DNA of 50,882 bases from an uncultured Prevotella sp. GTDB taxonomy: Bacteria > Bacteroidota > Bacteroidia > Bacteroidales > Bacteroidaceae. Made by a program: the position numbers and the translations under genes. The notes below the pieces were generated by a model. That model worked only from the letters and a program-made list of their open reading frames with translations. It had not been told where the DNA came from and made no database searches. The stretch lies in assembly GCA_900553465.1 (NCBI GenBank), contig USDT01000019.1:1-50882 (forward strand), read 5' to 3'. Positions within the stretch are counted from its first letter, which is position 1; every line of letters starts with the position of its first letter. Of the stretch, positions 35,370 through 42,949 are shown piece after piece.

Positions 35370-37019
35370 ATGAAAAAGATATTATATTCAGTGTTTGCCC
35401 TTACAATGGCAGCATTCACATTCACAAGTTGCGAAGACGTTCCGGCACCATACGATGACCCGAACAACAACGGCGGAGGTCAGGAACTGCCCGAAGGCGT
35501 GCTCCTCGACCAGAGCTTCACATCATCACTGGGTGAATTCACATCAAAAGCTGCAAGCGGAAACCTGAACTGGTACAATGATTACTCAAGCGCAATGGTA
35601 ACCGGATTCCAGGACTTCGACGGCGACGGCCAAAAAGAAAATCAGGCTGGTGTGACATTCCTCGTTGGTCCGGAAATCGATCTTACAGAAGTAACAGAAG
35701 CTTATATCACCATCAACCACGCGTTGAACTACGAAAGAGGTGACATCAACACCAACAACTCCATTGTCATAAGCAAGGACTACGCAGGCGATGTAACAAC
35801 CGCTACATGGCAGGTTCTGAACTATAATACGGAAGGCCTCAACACAGGTTTCACATTCACAGAGAAGAGCGTGAACATTCCATCTGAATATATGGGCGGC
35901 AAAGTTGTCATAGCACTGCGTCACACATGTAACGAATCATCATCTTCTACATGGGAGGTTAAGAGTCTGAAAGTACAGGTCGGCAAGGTTGAGGACACAC
36001 CGGAAGAACCGGGAGAAGAAGGTACATACATCGACGAAAGCTTCTCAAGCGAGTTCGGTTCATTCACTGTAAAGACTATAAAAGGCACACCGTGGATTAT
36101 CGATTTCAGTACAGCAAAAGCCACAGGATATGACAATGCCAGCAAAGAAACAACACCTTCTGAAAGCTACATCGTTTCTTCTCCTGTAAACCTGAGTGCT
36201 TCTACAGGTGCCTACATCACATTCGAATACATCCTCAGATATGTTACAAACAACGACGGCCAGCCTGTTGACGGTGTCAACAACAAGGTGTATATAACTG
36301 ACAACTACACCGGCGACCCGACAACAACATCATGGACAGACATCACAGGCACCCTCACAGAAGGCAGAGATTGGAACACTTGGTCAAAATATTCAGTTGA
36401 TGTTCCTGAAGCATTTGTAGGCAAGAGCAATGTTGTCATCGCTCTTTACTATTCTTGTGGAGAAAGCTCTGGTACATGGGAAGTAAAGAATCTGAAGATG
36501 CAAGAAGGCAAAACAGAAGACCTTCCTAGCGGCAACATCGGCGACCTCACAAAACCAAACGGAGATTTTGAGGCATGGGTTGAAGGACGTCCAAACAACT
36601 GGTCAACAACATCTACTGCAGGCAATGCAACTCTTTCCATGAGCACAGACAAGCACAGCGGAAGTTATGCAGTTCTGGTAAAAGGTGATTCTAAATCCAA
36701 CAAGCGCATTTCTTATAAGGAAATGGAACTCAAAGCAGGCGAATACACGATGAGATTCTATGCTAAGGCTGCTACCGCTGCCGGCGCATCCCTCTGCCCT
36801 GGATATGTTCAGGTAACTGACGGAAAAGTAGGTTCTTACAAGTACGGAGATTATTCAAACAATCTGTCAAATACAGAATGGATCGAAGTTACCCACACAT
36901 TCACAATTGATGCAGACGGTACATACTGTGTACTTATAATGAACTCAAAGAACCCTGGCGGCGACTTACTTATAGATGATTTCACTCTTACAACAGGTGA
37001 AACCACTATCATTGAGTAA
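35370..37019 (+). CDS. Lipoprotein with two choice-of-anchor-J domains and a C-terminal jelly-roll
   Basis: This lipoprotein has 549 residues, with lipobox Cys21 (FTSC). Two homologous modules follow. The first runs about 46-205 (LDQSFTSSLGEFT ... STWEVKSLKVQ) and the second about 218-385 (IDESFSSEFGSFT ... GTWEVKNLKMQ). This is a clear internal duplication of a choice-of-anchor-J-like, MAM-type beta-sandwich. A third, different module (about 395-545, GDFEAWVEGRPNNW to LLIDDFTL) looks like a carbohydrate-binding jelly-roll. It closes the TonB-receptor operon and is probably a surface adhesin or ligand-capturing protein. No catalytic residues are evident. Confidence 0.82.
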   Translation: MKKILYSVFALTMAAFTFTSCEDVPAPYDDPNNNGGGQELPEGVLLDQSFTSSLGEFTSKAASGNLNWYNDYSSAMVTGFQDFDGDGQKENQAGVTFLVGPEIDLTEVTEAYITINHALNYERGDINTNNSIVISKDYAGDVTTATWQVLNYNTEGLNTGFTFTEKSVNIPSEYMGGKVVIALRHTCNESSSSTWEVKSLKVQVGKVEDTPEEPGEEGTYIDESFSSEFGSFTVKTIKGTPWIIDFSTAKATGYDNASKETTPSESYIVSSPVNLSASTGAYITFEYILRYVTNNDGQPVDGVNNKVYITDNYTGDPTTTSWTDITGTLTEGRDWNTWSKYSVDVPEAFVGKSNVVIALYYSCGESSGTWEVKNLKMQEGKTEDLPSGNIGDLTKPNGDFEAWVEGRPNNWSTTSTAGNATLSMSTDKHSGSYAVLVKGDSKSNKRISYKEMELKAGEYTMRFYAKAATAAGASLCPGYVQVTDGKVGSYKYGDYSNNLSNTEWIEVTHTFTIDADGTYCVLIMNSKNPGGDLLIDDFTLTTGETTIIE

Positions 37020-37035
37020 CAAAATCGCATAAATA

Positions 37036-37074
37036 TTTGGCAGGCTGCAGAATTATTCGTAATTTTGCAGCCTG
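37036..37074 (+). promoter_or_regulatory. rpmE2 promoter superimposed on a 15-bp-stem hairpin
   Basis: TTTG at 37036-37039, 20 bp and TAATTTTG at 37060-37067 form a consensus promoter. The same DNA at 37041-37074 is an almost perfect inverted repeat: 15-bp arms around TTCG, the outer nine pairs being CAGGCTGCA/TGCAGCCTG, with one G-T pair inside. It has no U-tract, so it may be an operator, a terminator for the upstream operon, or both. Confidence 0.75.
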
Positions 37075-37114
37075 TTACGTGATATTATATTCTAACAATT
37101 ATATTTAAACTAAA

Positions 37115-37366
37115 ATGAAAAAAGGTATTCATCCAGAAAACTATCGCCCCGTCGTATTCAAGGATATGTCCAACGGCGATATGTTCCTTACACGTTCTAC
37201 ATGCAAGACTACAGAGACAGTAGAATTTGAAGGTGAGACTTATCCGGTGGTAAAAGTCGAAATTTCCAGTTCATCACATCCGTTCTACACAGGTAAGAAC
37301 AAGCTTGTTGACTCTGCCGGTCGTGTGGATAAGTTCATGAGCCGTTACGGTAAGACACGCAAATAA
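37115..37366 (+). CDS. rpmE2: 50S ribosomal protein L31 type B
   Basis: This 83-residue ribosomal protein begins [21 protein letters not shown] and contains [27 protein letters not shown], the L31 C-terminal signature. It has a single Cys (TRSTCKTTE) and no CxxC pair, so it is the zinc-free type B form. In many bacteria that form is induced under zinc limitation, but in Bacteroidales it may be the only L31. Its promoter carries a large inverted repeat. It is unrelated in function to the flanking lipoprotein genes. Confidence 0.97.
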   Translation: MKKGIHPENYRPVVFKDMSNGDMFLTRSTCKTTETVEFEGETYPVVKVEISSSSHPFYTGKNKLVDSAGRVDKFMSRYGKTRK

Positions 37367-37395
37367 ATATATCATATATATTTAACTATATAAGG

Positions 37396-37445
37396 AAAGT
37401 GTGTTCATGCGTAGTTGCATATACGCAGGAATACACTTTTTTTAT
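37396..37445 (+). terminator. Terminator of rpmE2
   Basis: AAAGTGTGTTCATGCGT on the left pairs imperfectly with ACGCAGGAATACACTTT on the right, ending in a run of T. It lies about 30 nt after the L31 stop. Confidence 0.7.
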
Positions 37446-37492
37446 TCTTTATATTTCAGGAGAACAATTATTCACCCCATAACACCATACTT

Positions 37493-38419
37493 ATGAAACA
37501 ACTGAAATATCTTATTTATCTGTTGAGTTTCGTTTTTGCACTGTATTCATGCAACAGCGATGACGACAACAATGGCGACGGTGGCAGTGGCACAACACCC
37601 GAAGAAGTAAACGCAAACAGGAATGTAGTTACTACGGATGCCGCGGTTGCCAGACTCGAATTTCCAAAATTGAAAGGCGGAAACAGCATCGTGCTTGTAC
37701 ACAGAACAACCGGCGACAAGCAGTACGACCGCGACGAGGTGAACTATTGCGTTGAATGGGACTGCGACAAAAAGTCCCAGCGCTGGTCGTGCTATCAGAT
37801 GCACCGCGGCTATACAGGCAATTACAGCCGGGTGGTTGACGGCTATCTGTTCGATCCGAAGCTCTCAAGCTCTCAATATCTCGACAAAGATTATTTCTAC
37901 GGTTCTGGCTTCGACCACGGCCACATCTGCCCAAACGCCGACAGGAAATATTCATACAAAGCCAACGAACAGACATTCTATCTCACCAACATGCAGCCGC
38001 AATACCGCAAGTTCAACGGTTACAGCTCGTCAGGACAGGACCAGGGCGAAGGTCTTTGGGTGAGAATGGAAGACAAAGTAAGAAGCTGGTCGCCCAATGC
38101 CACCACCGATACACTCTACGTCTGCAAGGGAGGCACCATTGACAAGGAAAGCAACATCATCAAGAGAGTGCAGGGAAAACTCATTGTTCCCAAGTATTTC
38201 TTCATGGCATGTCTGCTAAAGAACAGCCAGGGCTACCGCGCCATTGCGTTCTGGGCAGAACAGAAAAACGAGTGGAAAACGTATGATGACCTTGCCGATT
38301 ACGCCATAACAATAGACGAACTGGAACAGAAGACCGGCATTGATTTCTTCTGCAACCTTCCCGACAAAACCGAAAACGAGGTTGAAAGCAAGATTGCCAT
38401 CAAGGCATGGGGACTTTAA
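37493..38419 (+). CDS. DNA/RNA non-specific endonuclease lipoprotein
   Basis: This lipoprotein of 308 residues has Cys20 (LYSC) and an Asp/Gly linker, then a beta-beta-alpha-metal nuclease of the NUC1/EndoG family. The catalytic motif is GFDHGHICPNADR at 139-151, with His144 as the general base in place of the usual DRGH context. The metal-binding Asn lies in YLTNMQPQY, near 166. Preceding VNYCVEWDCDKK and KYFFMACLLKN are family strands. It should degrade extracellular nucleic acid at the cell surface. I start it at MKQLKYL, which gives a lipoprotein signal; a longer frame overlaps the L31 terminator. Confidence 0.93.
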   Translation: MKQLKYLIYLLSFVFALYSCNSDDDNNGDGGSGTTPEEVNANRNVVTTDAAVARLEFPKLKGGNSIVLVHRTTGDKQYDRDEVNYCVEWDCDKKSQRWSCYQMHRGYTGNYSRVVDGYLFDPKLSSSQYLDKDYFYGSGFDHGHICPNADRKYSYKANEQTFYLTNMQPQYRKFNGYSSSGQDQGEGLWVRMEDKVRSWSPNATTDTLYVCKGGTIDKESNIIKRVQGKLIVPKYFFMACLLKNSQGYRAIAFWAEQKNEWKTYDDLADYAITIDELEQKTGIDFFCNLPDKTENEVESKIAIKAWGL

Positions 38420-38471
38420 CAGACGATGAATACCAACATGTTGTCATCCATTATAACCGATGACGGCATAT

Positions 38472-38518
38472 AAAAAGCAACAGGCAGGAACATCATTTGC
38501 TCCTGCCTGTTGCTTTTT
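38472..38518. terminator. Strong bidirectional terminator
   Basis: AAAAAGCAACAGGCAGGA (38472-38489) pairs perfectly with TCCTGCCTGTTGCTTTTT (38501-38518), an 18-bp stem with U-tracts both ways. It ends the nuclease transcript. Confidence 0.9.
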
Positions 38519-38625
38519 ATGTCCGTTATGATATTGCCATGCCATCTGTTTCAGCATAAGCCTTACAGAATAACAAACTGCCTTTATCCATCAAGCCGGT
38601 ATCAACCACTGTTTTCTTCGTCTGC

Positions 38626-38757
38626 AATACAGCCTGTTTTAAGCTCTGATACAGCCTGTTTCAGGGTGCGATATGGGCTTTATCAGGCATCGATACGGGC
38701 CGTTTCAGACCGTCGTTCGGGCTCTTTCAGAACGCCGTATGGGCTTTATCTCCCGGC
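38626..38757 (+). repeat. 22-bp-period degenerate array D
   Basis: Six gapless units start at 38626, 38648, 38670, 38692, 38714 and 38736. Cores include GATACAGCCTGTTTC, GATATGGGCTTTATC and GATACGGGCCGTTTC. The flank just before it (ttttcttcgtctgcaata) matches the same position of the long element (ttttttcgtcctgcaata), so it is a shortened, diverged member. It lies between convergent genes. Confidence 0.78.
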
Positions 38758-38829
38758 AGGCGTCCGGACTTCTGTCCGGACGGCCTTTTCTTCGGCACTC
38801 CGGCAGCCCGCATCATGCCAGTCTGCGCT

Positions 38830-39486
38830 CTACTTTCTACTTCTGAACTTCAGGTTCTCCGTATATTTGAGCTTTATGCTGTCATTGTCAGCAGCTGCCT
38901 TTTTCTGCGTTGCCCACGGCAGTGAAGGTTTGGCCCATGTGGTGCGCACACAGTCGAAATAGATGAGTTCGTCGTTGTTCACACCCTCCATCACTCCATT
39001 GAAGTAATCGTCACTGAGGCTGAATCCGGACGTCTGACTATTTCCATGCGAATCCAGAACGAATGTATATCCGCTGCCGTCATATCTTATATGTATATCT
39101 CCCGACCGAGGATCGATATACCATGAGAAGCGCAGTTCCTGACTTTCGTTGCCTACATAGTCTATCTCACGTCCCCGTCCGTTCAGCGAGCGGCTGTTGT
39201 ACTGGTCGAACTCAAAGTAAACATACATGTCCACATAAACGCGGTGTCCGAAGTCGTCGGTATATTCATTTCTCATTGTTCCTTCCCAATGACCACGCAG
39301 AGTGCTCGCCATGAGCTTCAGACGCTCCGTGCCATAGTCGAACGCATCGTCATACCAGTTATAGTCATAATACCAGTCTTCGTAATAATCGTAGTAATCC
39401 CATCCCCACGGATCATCACAACTTGTGAAAGAGAACGGCAGCACTCCAAATACCAGAGTCGCCCAAAAGAGTTTCAAGTGTTTCAT
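38830..39486 (-). CDS. Tyr/Asp-rich lipoprotein of unknown function
   Basis: This lipoprotein of 218 residues has Cys23 (SFTSC), then a striking stretch of Asp, Tyr and Trp (DDPWGWDYYDYYEDWYYDYN). A single beta-rich domain starting LRGHWEGTMRNEY follows. GxWxG at the start of a barrel is lipocalin-like, but the match is only by pattern. I start it at MKHLKLFW; the longer frame adds 29 residues without a signal. Upstream are TATCTTTG (complement 39531-39538) and paired TAGGRAAATYC repeats shared with the gene at 25643. Function unknown. Confidence 0.75.
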   Translation of the reverse strand: MKHLKLFWATLVFGVLPFSFTSCDDPWGWDYYDYYEDWYYDYNWYDDAFDYGTERLKLMASTLRGHWEGTMRNEYTDDFGHRVYVDMYVYFEFDQYNSRSLNGRGREIDYVGNESQELRFSWYIDPRSGDIHIRYDGSGYTFVLDSHGNSQTSGFSLSDDYFNGVMEGVNNDELIYFDCVRTTWAKPSLPWATQKKAAADNDSIKLKYTENLKFRSRK

Positions 39487-39530
39487 AGCTGTATGTTTTT
39501 TTATTATTTTTATTCTACTGCAAAGATATC

Positions 39531-39538
39531 GAAATTCA
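39531..39538 (-). promoter_or_regulatory. -7 box of the Tyr/Asp-rich lipoprotein gene
   Basis: TATCTTTG on the minus strand, 44 nt before the start. No good -33 element is seen, again compatible with activation from the direct repeats upstream. Confidence 0.6.
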
Positions 39539-39575
39539 TGATACACCGCAAAGGTGAATTTCATATTTGTCAATA

Positions 39576-39608
39576 GGAATTTCCCTAAAGTTTATGCGGA
39601 TTTTCCTA
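39576..39608 (-). promoter_or_regulatory. Paired TAGGRAAATYC direct repeats, second locus
   Basis: On the minus strand TAGGAAAATCCG begins at 39608 and TAGGGAAATTCC at 39587, exactly 21 bp apart in the same direction. Order and spacing match the pair at 25531/25552. The downstream repeat starts 49 bp before the -7 box, against 37 bp at the other locus, a difference of about one helical turn. Confidence 0.55.
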
Positions 39609-39636
39609 CCATTTAGATTAATTTATGCCCAAAGCG

Positions 39637-39668
39637 TTGTTCTTACTCGTTTAAAATCCTTATCTTTG
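39637..39668 (+). promoter_or_regulatory. Promoter of the peroxidase/thioredoxin reductase operon
   Basis: TTGT at 39637-39640, a 20-bp spacer and TATCTTTG at 39661-39668 give a good Bacteroidetes promoter, 29 nt before the peroxidase start. Confidence 0.75.
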
Positions 39669-39697
39669 TCGCATAAAGACAAACCAACTAAGAAAAA

Positions 39698-40246
39698 ATG
39701 AAAACCGTTTACGATTTCTCAGTAAAAGACAGAAAAGGAAAATACGTATCATTGAAAGAGTATGCCAACGAAGTGCTGCTCATTGTCAACACCGCGACCA
39801 AATGCGGTTTCACTCCACAATACGAAGAGCTCGAGAAACTCTATGAAAAATACCACTCACAAGGTTTCGAAATACTCGACTTCCCATGCAACCAGTTCGG
39901 CCAGCAGGCTCCGGGCACAGACGAATCAATACACAACTTTTGCAAACTGACATACGGAACAGAGTTCCCGCGTTTCAAAAAACTCAAGGTAAACGGCGAA
40001 GACGCCGACCCGCTCTACAAGTTCCTGCAACAGCAGAAAGGCTTCGCCGGTTGGGACGAGAGCCATCCGCTCACTCCGGTTCTTGAGAAACTGCTTTCCG
40101 AGGCCGACCCTGACTACAAACAGAAAGCCGACATCAAATGGAACTTCACAAAATTCCTGATAAACAAGAAAGGCATGGTTGTGGCACGTTTCGAACCCAC
40201 CGAAAGCATCGAAAACATTTCAAAACAAATAGAAGAACTTCTTTAA
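39698..40246 (+). CDS. Glutathione peroxidase-family thiol peroxidase
   Basis: This enzyme of 182 residues reduces peroxides using a peroxidatic Cys36 in VNTATKCGFTPQY. The catalytic Gln follows in FPCNQFGQQAPG (about 63-74) and the Trp/Asn of the tetrad in IKWNFTKFLI near 147-156. Cys64 in FPCNQFG is the usual conserved second Cys of the family. Bacterial members with Cys are normally thioredoxin-dependent. The thioredoxin reductase gene begins only 4 nt downstream, which supports that. Confidence 0.95.
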   Translation: MKTVYDFSVKDRKGKYVSLKEYANEVLLIVNTATKCGFTPQYEELEKLYEKYHSQGFEILDFPCNQFGQQAPGTDESIHNFCKLTYGTEFPRFKKLKVNGEDADPLYKFLQQQKGFAGWDESHPLTPVLEKLLSEADPDYKQKADIKWNFTKFLINKKGMVVARFEPTESIENISKQIEELL

Positions 40247-40250
40247 GACT

Positions 40251-41198
40251 ATGGCAAACAGAGAACATACACGCTGTCTCATCATAGGCAGTGGCCCGGC
40301 CGGATACACTGCGGCCATCTACGCCGGACGCGCCAACCTGCATCCGATGGTTTACTGCGGCCTACAGACAGGCGGCCAGCTCACACAGACAACAATGGTG
40401 GAAAACTTCCCCGGCTATCCGCAGGGAGTTGACGGCAACCAGATGATGCTGGATCTGCGCAACCAGGCTGAGCGTTTCGACGCCGACGTGCGCGACGGAA
40501 TAATCGTTAAGGCCGATCTTTCCAAGGCTCCCTACCTTCTCACCACCGACCGTGGCAACGAGATTGAGGCCGACACAGTGATTATTGCCACAGGAGCGAG
40601 CGCCAAATATCTCGGTCTCGACGACGAGAAAAAATACAACGGACAGGGCGTCAGCGCCTGCGCCACATGCGACGGATTCTTCTATCGCAAGAAGACTGTG
40701 GCTGTTGTAGGTGGCGGCGACACCGCATGCGAGGAGGCCGACTACCTCTCACACATGTGCAACAAGGTGTATATGATTGTGCGCAAACCTTATCTGCGCG
40801 CATCAGAAGCAATGAAGCGCCGTGTGGAGAACAACGAGAAGATAGAGATACTCTACGAACACAACACCGTGGGTCTCTACGGCGAAAGCGGCGTGGAAGG
40901 CGCTCACGTGGTGAAACGCAAAGGCGAGCCTGACGAAGAGCGCTACGATCTGCCCATCGACGGATTCTTCCTCGCCATCGGTCACAAACCTAACACCGAC
41001 GTGTTCCGTGAGTGGCTCGACCTCGACGAGGCCGGATACATACAGACCATCGACGGCACACCGCGCACAAAGATACCCGGAGTGTTCGCTGCAGGCGACT
41101 GCGCCGACTCCGTATACCGTCAGGCCATCGTGGCAGCAGGCTCAGGATGCAAAGCCGCTCTTGAGGCTGAGCGCTATCTTGCAGCTGCCGGCAAATAA
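40251..41198 (+). CDS. trxB: Thioredoxin-disulfide reductase
   Basis: This flavoenzyme of 315 residues uses NADPH to reduce thioredoxin. The FAD-binding GSGPAG is at 13-18, the redox-active CATC (Cys137, Cys140) followed by DGF, the NADPH-binding GGGDTACEE at 154-162 and the C-terminal FAD motif GVFAAGDCAD. Length and order are those of the standard low-molecular-weight enzyme. It is co-transcribed with the peroxidase, forming a compact peroxide-defence pair. Confidence 0.97.
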   Translation: MANREHTRCLIIGSGPAGYTAAIYAGRANLHPMVYCGLQTGGQLTQTTMVENFPGYPQGVDGNQMMLDLRNQAERFDADVRDGIIVKADLSKAPYLLTTDRGNEIEADTVIIATGASAKYLGLDDEKKYNGQGVSACATCDGFFYRKKTVAVVGGGDTACEEADYLSHMCNKVYMIVRKPYLRASEAMKRRVENNEKIEILYEHNTVGLYGESGVEGAHVVKRKGEPDEERYDLPIDGFFLAIGHKPNTDVFREWLDLDEAGYIQTIDGTPRTKIPGVFAAGDCADSVYRQAIVAAGSGCKAALEAERYLAAAGK

Positions 41199-41288
41199 CC
41201 GTACAGCATGTCTGCGCGCCACACAAGCAGCCCAACGGAGAATTATCCACGGGCACACAATGGCTGAACAATCCATGAACAAATATGC

Positions 41289-41326
41289 AAAAAGGCAATG
41301 CCCGCTCCGGGACATTGCCTTTTTAC
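41289..41326. terminator. Bidirectional terminator between trxB and the symporter
   Basis: AAAAAGGCAATG (41289-41300) and CATTGCCTTTTT (41313-41324) are perfect 12-bp arms, and the loop can pair CCC/GGG further. It serves the converging trxB and symporter genes. Confidence 0.88.
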
Positions 41327-41398
41327 GTCTTTATTCTGTAACATAGGTGGCGCCATCATAACATTTCCTATTCCACCCAACTGTCTTTTCTCACCATC

Positions 41399-42853
41399 TC
41401 ATCGTGAATTCTCCACATTCATACTTTCCACGTCAGCTTCCTTTCTGCCCGTTATCCACAGTCCTGCAAAAGTCAGCAGACCGTTGAGCATCAGCAGTTC
41501 ATAGCCGAAAGTATATCCGAACATAGTTTTTGAAAGACTGTCCACCGCAAAACAAATCACCGGCGAAGCCACCGCTATCCACGGCACCATGCGTCCCGAC
41601 ACACCCCGTCTGGTGAGCAGACCGTAGGCAAACAGTCCCAACAACGGTCCGTATGTGTATGAACACAGCACATATATGGCATCAATCACACTCGTGCTGT
41701 TGAGCGAATGGAACAGAAGTATGAACACAACAAAAGCCACCGACATGGCGAAATGCACCTTCTTGCGCAGTTTCTCGTCGCCGGGACGTGAACGCAGGTC
41801 CACACAATAGCTTGTAGTGAGAGCCGTAAGTGCAGAGTCGGCACTCGAGAACGACGACGCCACCACACCCACCGTGAACATCACCACCACAGCCATGCCC
41901 ATCCGTCCGGTAGCGGCAAACATGGGCAACAGCTCGTCGCCCGCCGCAGGCAACGCCACTCCATCCTTCGCCGCAAGCGCCACGAGCAGCACACCGAGCG
42001 AGAGAAACAGCAGATTGGCAGGCACGAAGGCGAAGCCATAGGTGCACATGTCCTTCTGAGCCTCGCGCAACGTCTTGCACGTAAGGTTCTTCTGCATCAT
42101 GTCCTGATCCAGTCCTGTCATCACAATCACAATGAATATACCGCTGAGAAACTGTTTCCAGAAGTTCTGTTTCGTCATCCAGTCGTCGAACACGAACATC
42201 CGGCTGCGGCTGTCGGCGGCCACCATATCCACCGCCTCACCCATACTCATGCCCAGATGGCGCGCCACATTATATATAATAAGTATCAGAGCGGCAAACA
42301 TACAGAGCGTCTGGAACGTATCAGTCCACACAAGTGTTTTTATGCCTCCACGCCGGGTGTAAAGCCATATGAGCCCCACCATGGCCACAACCGTCACCAC
42401 GAACGGCACACCCAGGGCATCGAGCACGAAGCGTTGCAGTATGACGCACACCACATAGAAGCGTACCGCCGAGCCCGTCATCTTCGACAGCAGGAAGAAA
42501 GCTGCCCCTGTCCTGTAAGCCTGACGCCCGAGCCTGTGGTCCAGATAAGTATATATGGTTGTGAGCCTCAGCCTGTAGTAAACCGGAAGCAGGACAAATG
42601 CCACGGCGAAATAGCCGAATATGAAACCGATACAGGTCTGAATGTACGTCATGTCGCTTGTAAGCACCATACCGGGAACGCTAACAAAGGTAATGCCCGA
42701 TATCGACGCGCCCACCATACCGAAGGCAACCATATACCACGGCGACCGTCTGTTGCCACTGAAGAAAGTACTGTTGTCGGCTCTGCGGCCCGTCACATGG
42801 CTTATGAGCAGCAGAACCAGAAAATATGCAAATAAAGTGTATAATATAATCAT
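41399..42853 (-). CDS. Sodium:solute symporter family protein
   Basis: This membrane transporter of 484 residues belongs to the SSS (LeuT-fold) family, with about 13 predicted helices. It starts MIILYTLFAYFLVLLLISHVTGRRADNSTFFSGNRRSPWYMVAFGM, the usual N-terminal pattern, followed by GASISGITFVSVPGMV in the sodium-site region. The stretch VGVVASSFSSADSALTALTTSYCVDL is the conserved helix-8/9 sodium-binding segment. I choose this start because the -7 box at 42863-42870 lies upstream of it but downstream of a longer in-frame start. The solute is not identifiable. Confidence 0.92.
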   Translation of the reverse strand: MIILYTLFAYFLVLLLISHVTGRRADNSTFFSGNRRSPWYMVAFGMVGASISGITFVSVPGMVLTSDMTYIQTCIGFIFGYFAVAFVLLPVYYRLRLTTIYTYLDHRLGRQAYRTGAAFFLLSKMTGSAVRFYVVCVILQRFVLDALGVPFVVTVVAMVGLIWLYTRRGGIKTLVWTDTFQTLCMFAALILIIYNVARHLGMSMGEAVDMVAADSRSRMFVFDDWMTKQNFWKQFLSGIFIVIVMTGLDQDMMQKNLTCKTLREAQKDMCTYGFAFVPANLLFLSLGVLLVALAAKDGVALPAAGDELLPMFAATGRMGMAVVVMFTVGVVASSFSSADSALTALTTSYCVDLRSRPGDEKLRKKVHFAMSVAFVVFILLFHSLNSTSVIDAIYVLCSYTYGPLLGLFAYGLLTRRGVSGRMVPWIAVASPVICFAVDSLSKTMFGYTFGYELLMLNGLLTFAGLWITGRKEADVESMNVENSR

Positions 42854-42862
42854 AAACAGATG

Positions 42863-42920
42863 CAAAGTTAACGATTTTATCATCAATTTGTCGTTTTTAT
42901 AAATAAAATCGTTACATTTG
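42863..42920. promoter_or_regulatory. Divergent promoters of the symporter and trpB2
   Basis: On the minus strand TAACTTTG (complement 42863-42870) faces the symporter, whose ATG follows only 9 nt after the box. On the plus strand TACATTTG (42913-42920) faces trpB, with a TTTG 22 bp upstream (42887-42890). Confidence 0.7.
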
Positions 42921-42949
42921 CAACCATATTTACCAAAACGAGTAAAAAT

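Noticed and set aside
38626..38757. CRISPR array
   Set aside because: The period of 22 bp is too short, units are degenerate throughout with no conserved repeat and variable spacer, and no cas gene is present.
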